From NCBI GenBank assembly GCA_021805885.1, contig JAJZDR010000085.1, forward strand, positions 1 to 5,990: a stretch of 5,990 nt of DNA, read 5' to 3'. Origin of the DNA: a bacterium. GTDB lineage: Bacteria > Patescibacteria > Dojkabacteria > JAKAPS01 > JAJZLI01. The position numbers and the translations under genes were made by a program. Shown here in pieces: positions 1-5,754 of the stretch (positions are counted from its first letter, which is position 1; each line of letters begins with the position of its first letter). The notes below the pieces were generated by a model that did not search any database, was not told where the DNA came from, and worked only from the letters and a program-made list of their open reading frames with translations.

Positions 1-620
1 CCTTTACCATTAAACCATCCTATATCAGATATCCTCCTTTCTCCTGATGTACGTATTATTAAATCAGATGAAGGTATCAAAGATCCACCATCCTTAAAAT
101 TATGAAAAGTAGATTCATCAATAGCAATATCCCTACCTAAAGTTCTTGACCTATTCATAATCCTTACAAGTTGATCCTCTCCACCAAAATCTATAGCTAA
201 AGATAAAATTTTACCATTAAATGATTTTGTATGCTCTTCTACTAGTGTTATTACATTAAGTAGTCTTTGAGGGATTCTATCCTTCCTACCTATATGGATA
301 AACCTTGTCTCTTCCTCTATCAACCTTTTTTCTAATCTAGTAATCATATATTCTAATATCATCATGATTCCCCTTATCTCTTTTTTATCTCTTACCCAAT
401 TATCTGATGAGAATGCCCAAAGTGTAATAGTCTCTATTTGATCTATTGTTTTTAAATCCTCAAGGATATCTCTTATCCTTTCTGCAGCAATTCTGTGACC
501 CACAGTTACATTCTTCCCGTGCTCGCGTGCCCACCTTCCATTGCCATCAGGAATAATCAGAATATTCTGAGGAAATCTATCAATTGGTATTTGCTTTACC
601 ATAGTTATCTTATCTACCAT
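1..620 (-). CDS. uppS: Undecaprenyl diphosphate synthase (isoprenyl transferase), C-terminus beyond the window
   Basis: Cis-prenyltransferase that extends farnesyl diphosphate with isopentenyl diphosphate to make the C55 lipid carrier for peptidoglycan and surface glycans; it acts at the inner face of the membrane. 206 codons are visible from ATG at 620. Family motifs appear in order: DGNGRW at residues 25-30 (catalytic Asp25), GH at 41-42, WAFSSDNW at 68-75, the HIGR segment at 109-112, AIDFGG at 142-147 and DLIIRTSGERRIS at 186-198 (diphosphate-binding arginines). Usual length is about 230-260 residues, so some 30-50 residues are missing at the window edge. After RRIS the usual N-F-L-L-W-Q stretch is replaced by DIGWFNGKG, a divergent ending. 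The first Met (620) was chosen; Met7 (602) is equally possible, since neither has a clear Shine-Dalgarno. It is divergent from the glycosyltransferase at 760. The family call is firm; exact chain length of the product cannot be read. Confidence 0.93.
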   Translation of the reverse strand, partial: MVDKITMVKQIPIDRFPQNILIIPDGNGRWAREHGKNVTVGHRIAAERIRDILEDLKTIDQIETITLWAFSSDNWVRDKKEIRGIMMILEYMITRLEKRLIEEETRFIHIGRKDRIPQRLLNVITLVEEHTKSFNGKILSLAIDFGGEDQLVRIMNRSRTLGRDIAIDESTFHNFKDGGSLIPSSDLIIRTSGERRISDIGWFNGK

Positions 621-683
621 ATTTTTAAGCTATAGGATATATCTTATAATATTTTAATATTAAAACAGTATGAAAAGAACCCA

Positions 684-756
684 GATCCGAGGATCAAGAT
701 CCAAAAACTTCATAAAACTAACTTTTTTATATATAATTGTATAAAGGATCAAGATC
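684..756. repeat. Duplicated GATC-rich element flanking the glycosyltransferase promoter
   Basis: The 12-mer AGGATCAAGATC occurs at 690-701 and again at 745-756, 55 bp apart (about five helical turns). The left copy is extended into a chain of alternating inverted half-sites, GATCC-ga-GGATC-aa-GATCC (684-702). The left copy sits just upstream of the predicted -35 box and the right copy lies between the -10 box and the start codon, covering the ribosome binding region. This arrangement suits an operator pair for a DNA-binding regulator, but no regulator is identified and the function is inference. Confidence 0.5.
709..737 (+). promoter_or_regulatory. Sigma-70-like promoter of the glycosyltransferase gene
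   Basis: A perfect TATAAT -10 box at 732-737 lies 17 bp behind TTCATA (709-714, four of six matches to TTGACA). Transcription would begin near 744, giving a leader of about 16 nt that contains AAGGA (744-748), 11 nt from the ATG at 760. AT-rich DNA gives chance -10 boxes, but the spacing and position support this one. Confidence 0.55.
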
Positions 757-759
757 TAA

Positions 760-1896
760 ATGAAAAAATTACTCTTTATATATGATCTTATTTATCCCTA
801 TCAAATAGGTGGAGTAGAACAGAGGATATACAATGTATCTACACACCTTAAAGACGAATACAATATACATCTTGTAGGGATGAAAGGCTGGGAAGGACCT
901 GATACGCTAGTAAAAGATAAAATAACATACCACGCGATAACTTCACACTCTGATATATATAAGGCAGATGGAAATAGAAAAACATTAGAACCCATTATTT
1001 TTGCAATAAAACTTTTCCCATTTCTTTTAAAAAATAACTTTGACATTATAGAGATTGAATCTATGCCATACTTCCCTATCTTTACCCTCAGGCTTGCCCT
1101 ATTATTTAAATTCCACAAACCAAAGGGTCTGGACCCAAGAGTTATCACTGTGTGGCATGAATGGTGGGATTTTAAATACTGGATAAAGTATTCTGGACTA
1201 CTCTTTGGAAGTATAGGATTTGTAATACAGTATTTAGCATTAAAATTATCAATAAATATCATATCAATATCCAAACATACAAAGGAGAAGATAGAAAAAT
1301 ATAAAAAAGGAGAGATCGTAATAATCCCAAATGGAATTAGAGACAGTTTAAAAGAAATAAAGAATGAAAATATTAAGTACGATCTTTGCTATGCCGGAAG
1401 ACTTGTTGATTTTAAAAATGTAGATAAAATAATAGAACTTGTAAAATATGCAAAAACAAAAAGTATAAATCTTAAAACCATAATAATAGGAGATGGACCA
1501 GAACTTCAAAATTTAAAGAATAAAGCTTTAGATCTTGATATCACATTCACAGGGTTTATCAAGGATAATAATGAAGTATTTAAATTAATAAAAAAATCAA
1601 AAATATTTATGATGCTATCAAAAAGAGAGGGTTTTTCTATAGTAACCCTAGAAGCTATGGCATTAGGACTACCAGTAATATGTTTCAATGGTGATGATAA
1701 TGCGGCAAGAGATCTTATAGATGATAATAAAAATGGAATATTGACCAATCTTGATAGTAAAGCACTACTTCAGGCAATAGATAGAATAAATAAAAACTAT
1801 AGTTATTACAAAAAAAACGCTCAAGATACATCTAATAAATTTTTATATAGTAAAATATCTAGTGATTTAAAAAATTACTACAATAAAATTAATTAA
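760..1896 (+). CDS. GT4-family glycosyltransferase (GT-B fold)
   Basis: Retaining glycosyltransferase predicted to move a sugar from a nucleotide-sugar donor to a growing surface glycan or lipid acceptor, in the cytoplasm or at the inner membrane face. The N-terminal acceptor domain carries the glycine pair of the first Rossmann loop (PYQIGGVEQR, residues 13-22) and WHEWW at 132-136. The linker leads to IIPNGI (188-193). The C-terminal donor domain has YAGRLVDFKNVDKII (211-225), IIGDGPEL (242-249) and the E-x7-E donor motif with Glu290 and Glu298 (REGFSIVTLEA), followed by GLPVI (303-307). At 378 residues it is full length for GT4 enzymes. There is no signal peptide or clear membrane segment. 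Start at 760 has the promoter and AAGGA upstream. It is divergent from uppS, which fits a lipid-linked glycan role; the exact sugar and acceptor cannot be told from sequence. Confidence 0.93.
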   Translation: MKKLLFIYDLIYPYQIGGVEQRIYNVSTHLKDEYNIHLVGMKGWEGPDTLVKDKITYHAITSHSDIYKADGNRKTLEPIIFAIKLFPFLLKNNFDIIEIESMPYFPIFTLRLALLFKFHKPKGLDPRVITVWHEWWDFKYWIKYSGLLFGSIGFVIQYLALKLSINIISISKHTKEKIEKYKKGEIVIIPNGIRDSLKEIKNENIKYDLCYAGRLVDFKNVDKIIELVKYAKTKSINLKTIIIGDGPELQNLKNKALDLDITFTGFIKDNNEVFKLIKKSKIFMMLSKREGFSIVTLEAMALGLPVICFNGDDNAARDLIDDNKNGILTNLDSKALLQAIDRINKNYSYYKKNAQDTSNKFLYSKISSDLKNYYNKIN

Positions 1897-2094
1897 TAAT
1901 TTTTATAGATGCTCCTAGGAATTCAGATTTCATCAATTCTAATTTTAAAGGACACGCTTCTTACGTCTCGGCTAATTGAATAATGGCAGTGTAGAAATAG
2001 ATTGTGTTGATTTAATAGGTTCATTTGATAATATTTTGATAAATATATAAAATTTGAATATAATGAAGAAGAACTATTAGAAAAACTTTCATGA
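1897..2094 (+). pseudogene. Decayed coding remnant behind the glycosyltransferase (unrecognised family)
   Basis: Three successive frames each carry protein-like sequence that joins up if two frameshifts are allowed. The first (to the TGA at 1977-1979) includes FIDAPRNSDFINSNFKGHAS. The second (1976-2050) includes NGSVEIDCVDLIGSFDNI. The third (2032-2094) includes FDKYIKFEYNEEELLEKLS and ends in TGA at 2092-2094. Amino-acid usage matches the intact neighbours. The final stop overlaps the ATG of the next gene as ATGA, an arrangement typical of translational coupling, so this was probably once the upstream partner of the 61-residue protein. The second segment faintly recalls the 'VDFIGRFENL' stretch of Sulfotransfer_2 proteins, which would suit a glycan locus, but this is too weak to name it. 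No start codon is identified. Confidence 0.45.
1964..1981 (+). repeat. 18-bp direct repeat, copy 1
   Basis: CGTCTCGGCTAATTGAAT matches copy 2 at 2333-2350 in 17 of 18 positions. The copies are 369 bp apart and bracket the gene for the 61-residue protein. Each lies inside a decayed coding stretch. Similarity does not clearly extend beyond the 18 bases. Confidence 0.5.
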
Positions 2095-2276
2095 AAAATC
2101 TTTTTAACCAAATAAAACAAACTATATTAAAAAGGAGTTCATCAGATAAATCAAATTTCTTAGACTATTCAGCAAAAGAAAGATTAGAAATTTTAGAAAA
2201 ATCAGCCAAGGAGGCTAATAAAATGCAAAGAGAGCTGGTTGCTAGATATGATAAATTAACCAATAATTCTTTATAA
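2091..2276 (+). CDS. Small hypothetical protein, 61 residues
   Basis: Not recognised. The protein is charged and predicted helical, with no membrane segment: an N-terminal basic helix (residues 1-16, KNLFNQIKQTILKR), a Ser/Asp-rich turn, then a long amphipathic helix around 28-55 (KERLEILEKSAKEANKMQRE). The shape would suit a small antitoxin or a DNA- or protein-binding accessory factor, but no motif proves either. The ATG overlaps the TGA of the decayed frame just upstream (ATGA), and there is no strong Shine-Dalgarno, so translation was probably coupled to that lost gene. If so, this is an orphaned second gene of a pair. The reading frame is intact and its codon use matches the neighbours, yet its short length leaves open that it is not expressed. 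Confidence 0.5.
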   Translation: MKNLFNQIKQTILKRSSSDKSNFLDYSAKERLEILEKSAKEANKMQRELVARYDKLTNNSL

Positions 2277-2319
2277 AGTTTTTTACCTTAAATGATAGGA
2301 ATATCTTTTATCTAACTAA

Positions 2320-2508
2320 AGCCTAAACAATGCGTCTTGGCTAATTGAATTCGTCAACACCCCCCTTTACTACTATCTGAAATTTCATTTAGAAATAAAA
2401 AGGATAACTGATCAATCACTAGGATTTAAAAATAAAGATGATCCTCAAAAAACAAAGATTATAGAGAAACATCTACACTACCTGTTTTATAAGCGACAAA
2501 CTAGTTAG
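2320..2508 (+). pseudogene. C-terminal gene fragment without start codon
   Basis: An open frame of 62 codons (stop TAG at 2506-2508) has no ATG, GTG or TTG, yet its residues look like real protein: LIEFVNTPLYYYLKFHLEIK followed by a charged tail including DDPQKTKIIEKHLHYLFY. It is closed at the 5' side by a TAA at 2317-2319. It most likely is the remaining end of a truncated gene. The family is not recognised. Copy 2 of the 18-bp repeat lies at its beginning, so the repeat may mark the breakpoint. It converges on abiEii, whose stop is 26 bp away. Confidence 0.4.
2333..2350 (+). repeat. 18-bp direct repeat, copy 2
   Basis: CGTCTTGGCTAATTGAAT, one mismatch to copy 1 at 1964-1981. It lies at the start of the fragment 2320-2508. 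It is read in different codon contexts in the two copies, so a shared protein motif does not obviously explain it. Confidence 0.5.
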
Positions 2509-2534
2509 CGAAAATGATAAACAAATTTATTTAT

Positions 2535-4076
2535 CTAATCACCATTTATAGTCCATCTTATCATTTGCACATTATTTTTTTTGAATCCATTCTTATCTTC
2601 AAAGGTTATGTTGAACCCATTTAAATGTATATCTCTTATATAATATTTAGAATCATTTTGTATATTGAAAAATGTAACACCAGTAGGGATATTTATCATA
2701 TGAGTATCAAATTGTACCCATAAAGTGTATATTTTTTTCTTTATAGGAAGTTTCACATCTATCAATCCTGATCTAATAAGAATAACTTCTCCGCTAATAG
2801 GTTCTAAAAATTTAAAAGAATACTCCTTAAAAAAAGTATTTAAATTCTCAATACTAAGGAAATCCGTATAATATACAGTATTTGAAAGTATGTTGTCCTT
2901 TCCTTTCGTCTTTATTAATTCATTTATTTTGTCATATATTATGGAAATCAGTATTTTATCAATTTCTTCTATATTAGATGACATATATTTATTAATATCC
3001 ATAAATCTGAGAATTGTTTCCTTTTTATTTTTAAAGTGGGCTAATGTGCTTGATATTCTTTCAACCTCCTTTTTTAATAATCTAACCCTTATTTCAAAAT
3101 ATTTGATATTCTGGCCTTGGTAATTGCAAAAGATAAAAGCATATATCATATTGGATCCTTCTATATTTTTTGTTATATCTTTGATTAGAGAACTCTCTGT
3201 ATTTATTATGCTATAATTTTGTCTCAATAATTGATATTTTTGTTGAAAATCTTTAATGAAAAAGTTTACGTATTCCTTATTAATAAATAGATTTTCAATA
3301 TCTACTCTTAAGTCATTGTCTGTAATTTCTAATATTTTTTTATCTAAGAAAGAGAAGATCTCTTTTGTGGTTGTGGGATTATCATAGATTTTAAGTATAA
3401 AGATAGATGGTTTAATATTATGTTCCATATACCATATTAAATCGTAAAAATCTCTTCCTTTTATTCTTACTCCAGTTTTTCCAACCTCAAATTTTCTGTC
3501 TCTACAGGCAATCATTTTAGAAGCCATTAAGCCTTCATCTTTTAGGCGTTTTATTACGATTGATCTATTATTTCTATTTATTATTGCGGGAATTATTATT
3601 TCTAATGTTTCACTCCCAGTTAATTTTTTGATTGATCTTATTAGTGTATATTCAACTTTGACTATAAGCACCCTCCTATCAGATAGATTATTTACAAAGC
3701 CTAGTTTCTCTAGAATATCTGGAAACTTTATATCTATACGTTGAGTTTCTGAGTTTTTAGATCTTTCAACAATTTCGAAATTAAACCCCAATTCTTCAAC
3801 AGATAAACTCTTTTTTAGAAAGACAAGTAACTCATTTGCTGATGTATTTTTTCTAGATATAAAATCTAAATCTTCTGATAATCTTAAAAAATCGTCATCA
3901 AAACACAACGCCAAACATGTGCCTCCTATAAAAATAAAGTCAAAATTCTCATTTCTAAATATTTTTTCTAAGATTAACACCTGTAGGTAGGTTTTAAGCT
4001 TTTTCTCTAATAATTCATTAGCAAGATTTTGTTTTTTCAAGTTTGATATGAATATTTTAATTTTTTTAATTTCCAT
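2535..4076 (-). CDS. abiEii: AbiEii/AbiGii-type nucleotidyltransferase toxin with long C-terminal extension
   Basis: Toxin half of an AbiE-type (type IV) toxin-antitoxin and phage-abortive-infection module; family members use a DNA polymerase beta-like nucleotidyltransferase fold, and AbiEii of Streptococcus is a GTP-binding nucleotidyltransferase. Visible family signatures: GGT at residues 51-53 followed by RLSEDLDF at 65-72, giving the G-G-x(n)-S-x-D-x-D metal site with Asp69 and Asp71; LMASKMIACRDR at 183-194 with Lys187; and KGRDFYDLIWY at 206-216. This core ends near residue 290. Typical relatives are about 220-310 residues, whereas this one is 513. Residues ~295-400 are mostly helical and ~400-513 look beta-rich, and I do not recognise either part. 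It overlaps abiEi by 11 bp, has no Shine-Dalgarno of its own, and is presumably translationally coupled. It ends in TAG with no convincing terminator behind it. Confidence 0.88.
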   Translation of the reverse strand: MEIKKIKIFISNLKKQNLANELLEKKLKTYLQVLILEKIFRNENFDFIFIGGTCLALCFDDDFLRLSEDLDFISRKNTSANELLVFLKKSLSVEELGFNFEIVERSKNSETQRIDIKFPDILEKLGFVNNLSDRRVLIVKVEYTLIRSIKKLTGSETLEIIIPAIINRNNRSIVIKRLKDEGLMASKMIACRDRKFEVGKTGVRIKGRDFYDLIWYMEHNIKPSIFILKIYDNPTTTKEIFSFLDKKILEITDNDLRVDIENLFINKEYVNFFIKDFQQKYQLLRQNYSIINTESSLIKDITKNIEGSNMIYAFIFCNYQGQNIKYFEIRVRLLKKEVERISSTLAHFKNKKETILRFMDINKYMSSNIEEIDKILISIIYDKINELIKTKGKDNILSNTVYYTDFLSIENLNTFFKEYSFKFLEPISGEVILIRSGLIDVKLPIKKKIYTLWVQFDTHMINIPTGVTFFNIQNDSKYYIRDIHLNGFNITFEDKNGFKKNNVQMIRWTINGD

Positions 4077-4701
4077 ATTTTTCTTTAAATGTAATTAAAA
4101 GTTTTGAAATTCTCTTCATTTTTTCTAATTTATTTTTAACTGAAATTGCATGCATCTTACTAAGATCTTTCATATTGATATTATCCCAATTAAATCGCAG
4201 TGAGTCTATATAATCAAATGATTCTGGAAATTTACTTTGTCTAAAATAGAAATAATCGAAAAGTGCTTTATATAAAGGCGCGTAAGATACATAAAATCCA
4301 TCTTTAAAATATACTTTTATGTCTGAAAAAAGTTTTGGCTGTATATTTCTATATGTAAAGGTTCCAATATCATTAGATATCAGGCGTGTTAGTTTCAATG
4401 TTATTGAAACTACTCCGTAGGTCTGTTCTGTAAGAACATCATATTTTTTTAATATATAATTTTCAGATAAATATGATGGGGTAATTAGATTATTAGCAAT
4501 AAATTCTATATAAGAACTATTGTATCTATTAGAGTCAAGAAAATCACGCGTAGTATAAAGCCCCCTTTTAAGTTTTATTATAGACTTATTCTTTATCAAT
4601 CTTGATATATATATATTTAGATGACTTTTATTATAATATAAAGTAGCAAGATCAGACTTTGAGAAATATGGCATATCTTTAATACTCTCTAAAACCTCCA
4701 T
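4066..4701 (-). CDS. abiEi: AbiEi-family antitoxin / transcriptional repressor
   Basis: Antitoxin partner of AbiEii; studied AbiEi proteins have an N-terminal winged helix that represses their own operon and a C-terminal domain that neutralises the toxin without a stable complex. Here residues 12-52 form the winged helix (FSKSDLATLYY, then SRLIKNKSIIKLKRGLYTT). The family's middle segment PSYLSENYILKKYDVLTEQT at 75-94 and the APLYKALFDYFYF segment at 141-153 follow. At 211 residues it is a normal length. The ATG at 4701 was chosen because it lies 3 bp from the operator palindrome. No Shine-Dalgarno precedes it; a GGAGG lies just inside the coding region and does not serve any downstream in-frame start at usable spacing. 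Its last 11 bp overlap abiEii. Autoregulation is strongly suggested by the palindrome upstream. Confidence 0.88.
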   Translation of the reverse strand: MEVLESIKDMPYFSKSDLATLYYNKSHLNIYISRLIKNKSIIKLKRGLYTTRDFLDSNRYNSSYIEFIANNLITPSYLSENYILKKYDVLTEQTYGVVSITLKLTRLISNDIGTFTYRNIQPKLFSDIKVYFKDGFYVSYAPLYKALFDYFYFRQSKFPESFDYIDSLRFNWDNINMKDLSKMHAISVKNKLEKMKRISKLLITFKEKYGN

Positions 4702-4704
4702 TAT

Positions 4705-4745
4705 TATTTAGGATAATATACTTATGTAGTATATTATCCTAAATA
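4705..4745. promoter_or_regulatory. Perfect 18-bp palindromic operator upstream of abiEi
   Basis: Left arm TATTTAGGATAATATACT (4705-4722) is exactly complementary to 4728-4745, with spacer tatgt. It sits 3 bp before the abiEi start and covers the -10 region of the predicted promoter, so a bound dimer would block transcription. In Streptococcus AbiE systems, AbiEi binds inverted repeats in its own promoter; the same role is inferred here. A hairpin in the 5' leader RNA is an alternative, but the arms are AT-rich and half the palindrome would lie upstream of the likely start site. Confidence 0.75.
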
Positions 4746-4759
4746 GATTCATTTGTCAA
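4731..4759 (-). promoter_or_regulatory. Promoter of the abiEi-abiEii operon
   Basis: Read on the minus strand, a consensus TTGACA -35 box (4759-4754) is followed after 15 bp by GATAAT (4738-4733) or after 17 bp by TAATAT (4736-4731). Either -10 lies inside the operator palindrome. Transcription would start near 4724, leaving a leader of about 20 nt. Confidence 0.65.
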
Positions 4760-4763
4760 GTAT

Positions 4764-5072
4764 ATGTACTGGCCAACATGATATAATTACACCCAGTGAG
4801 TAGTTACAAATTGGGTACTTGACAGACAGAATATCTTTTCAATACAAGAGATATATCAAAAAAGTATTAGTCCGTCACAAGAAGATACTGATAATATAAT
4901 TAAATGGATGGGAACCTATTATCGTACAACATATTAAACTGTTAGTTGATAAGATATAGATTCTCACTTTAATCTATATAATCAAGATTTATTAGAAACT
5001 AATATACACTCATTGGCTTATAATGCTATAAATTGTAATCTTTATACTTATTTAAAATATAAGGCAGATTGA
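4764..5072 (+). pseudogene. Decayed plus-strand gene between the two toxin-antitoxin modules (unrecognised)
   Basis: One frame carries protein-like sequence over some 270 bp but is broken by stops. Codons 4800-4934 are open and include NIFSIQEIYQKSISPSQEDT and IIKWMGTYYRTTY. Stops follow at 4935, 4947 and 4950. The same frame is then open again from 4953 to the TGA at 5070, including DSHFNLYNQDLLETNIHSLA and YTYLKYKAD. Two more stops (4779, 4797) separate a possible ATG at 4764. Inside 4840-4958 a second frame also reads plausibly (GWEPIIVQHIKLLVDKI), so frameshifts may have added to the decay. The family is not recognised. It runs opposite to both flanking operons, which suggests a former separate gene or cargo. 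No complete gene lies between 4702 and 5113. Confidence 0.4.
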
Positions 5073-5099
5073 TTTTGAGAGTTATGAGTTTGATAATTC

Positions 5100-5125
5100 A
5101 AAAAACTAGACTACTAACCTAGTCT
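5100..5125 (-). terminator. Intrinsic terminator of the antitoxin-PIN operon
   Basis: On the minus strand AGACTA (5125-5120), loop GGTTAG and TAGTCT (5113-5108) are followed by AG and six T residues (5105-5100). The stem starts inside the last codons of the PIN gene and its stop codon lies at the loop/stem border. The stem is short and modest in GC, so termination may be partial. Confidence 0.6.
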
Positions 5126-5497
5126 TTTAAACAAATCATTATCAAAAGTTAAAATATCAGTAACTTTTTTAGAATGTTTAAGTGATAAAAGCCAACAATC
5201 CTCAAATGACAAGGGCTTCTCCTTATCAAAAAAATTAACAGTCATCTCGACTAATTCTCTATCAGGTATAGAAAATATATTATTGGCCAAAATAGATTTA
5301 TACACCAGTATTACCTGATCCTTTTCTAGTCCATAAACTGAACGTAGGAAATATCCAAGTTCTGCAATAATTACACGATCTAATAATACGCTACTGGCAG
5401 GAACAAACATTAATAATTTAGTAGCTCTTTTTGCTAATTCATCGTCATCCTTGGTAAAGTACCTTACTAAAACATTACTATCTATTGCTTTTACCAT
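5114..5497 (-). CDS. PIN-domain ribonuclease toxin (VapC-like)
   Basis: Toxin of a type II toxin-antitoxin pair; PIN toxins are Mg2+-dependent RNases, often cutting tRNA or rRNA, held inactive by a cognate antitoxin. The four acidic residues of the active site are in place: Asp6 in AIDSNVLVRYF, Glu46 in VIIAELGYF, Asp100 in LSFEDCWLL and Asp119 in ILTFDNDLF. At 127 residues it is full length. The start at 5497 is supported by AAGGGA (5508-5503) five bases upstream and by a 7-bp overlap with the antitoxin gene. The gene is intact although its antitoxin has lost its start. The substrate cannot be predicted. Confidence 0.9.
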   Translation of the reverse strand: MVKAIDSNVLVRYFTKDDDELAKRATKLLMFVPASSVLLDRVIIAELGYFLRSVYGLEKDQVILVYKSILANNIFSIPDRELVEMTVNFFDKEKPLSFEDCWLLSLKHSKKVTDILTFDNDLFKRLG

Positions 5498-5754
5498 TTT
5501 AATCCCTTGGAGTAAAAAGTAAAGCGAGCATTTTTGATATCTTCATCAGTTACAGGCTTGATGCCACGGCGCTTTAAATCAGCTGCAATATCATTAGCCA
5601 CCTCTTGCATTGATGGAACACGCTCCACAAGCAATTGATTATTTTTAGTAGTAAACTTAACTCTATCGTTACTTGATATACCTAACTTTTCACGCGCATC
5701 CTTAGGTATAGTGACTGTATAAGTGTCAGCGATTTTTACACTGAGAAGTTCAGT
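5491..5754 (-). CDS. AbrB/MazE/SpoVT-type antitoxin, start codon lost (5'-truncated)
   Basis: Antitoxin of the PIN toxin and likely repressor of the pair. The open frame of 87 codons shows the swapped-hairpin DNA-binding domain, KIADTYTVTIPKDAREKLGI at residues 7-26 then RVKFTT, and a C-terminal toxin-binding tail (VANDIAADLKRRGIKPVTDE, ending in GLKW). It overlaps the toxin start by 7 bp. Between the in-frame TAA at 5757-5755 and the conserved VTIP core there is no ATG, GTG, TTG or CTG in frame. The transposase remnant ends at 5750, inside the same stretch, so an insertion most likely replaced the first codons and the promoter. The DNA is richer in GC than its surroundings (codons such as CGC, CGT, GGC), which hints at acquisition from elsewhere. 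Family call is good; whether the protein is still made is doubtful. Confidence 0.75.
   Translation of the reverse strand, partial: TELLSVKIADTYTVTIPKDAREKLGISSNDRVKFTTKNNQLLVERVPSMQEVANDIAADLKRRGIKPVTDEDIKNARFTFYSKGLKW

Noticed and set aside
801..1274. Long open frame on the minus strand inside the glycosyltransferase gene
   Set aside because: It is antisense to a gene with clear GT4 motifs and shows no recognisable domain; it is a by-product of the coding strand's composition.
1531..1540. Further copy of the GATC element in reverse orientation (GATCTTGAT)
   Set aside because: It lies in glycosyltransferase codons for Asp-Leu-Asp-Ile and is only nine bases long; expected by chance.
2516..2535. 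GATAAA/TTTATC dyad at the end of abiEii as a terminator
   Set aside because: Only six A/T-dominated pairs with an 8-base loop and no clear T-run; too weak to call.
2890..3123. Plus-strand open frame rich in Phe, Ile, Leu and Ser, looking like a membrane protein
   Set aside because: It lies antisense to abiEii; Lys/Glu/Asn-rich coding read backwards gives hydrophobic-looking sequence.
4779..5072. TGA recoding (as in some CPR lineages where TGA is glycine) to explain the broken frame
   Set aside because: TAA stops also interrupt the frame, and the long intact genes in the window contain no internal TGA, so recoding is neither needed nor sufficient.
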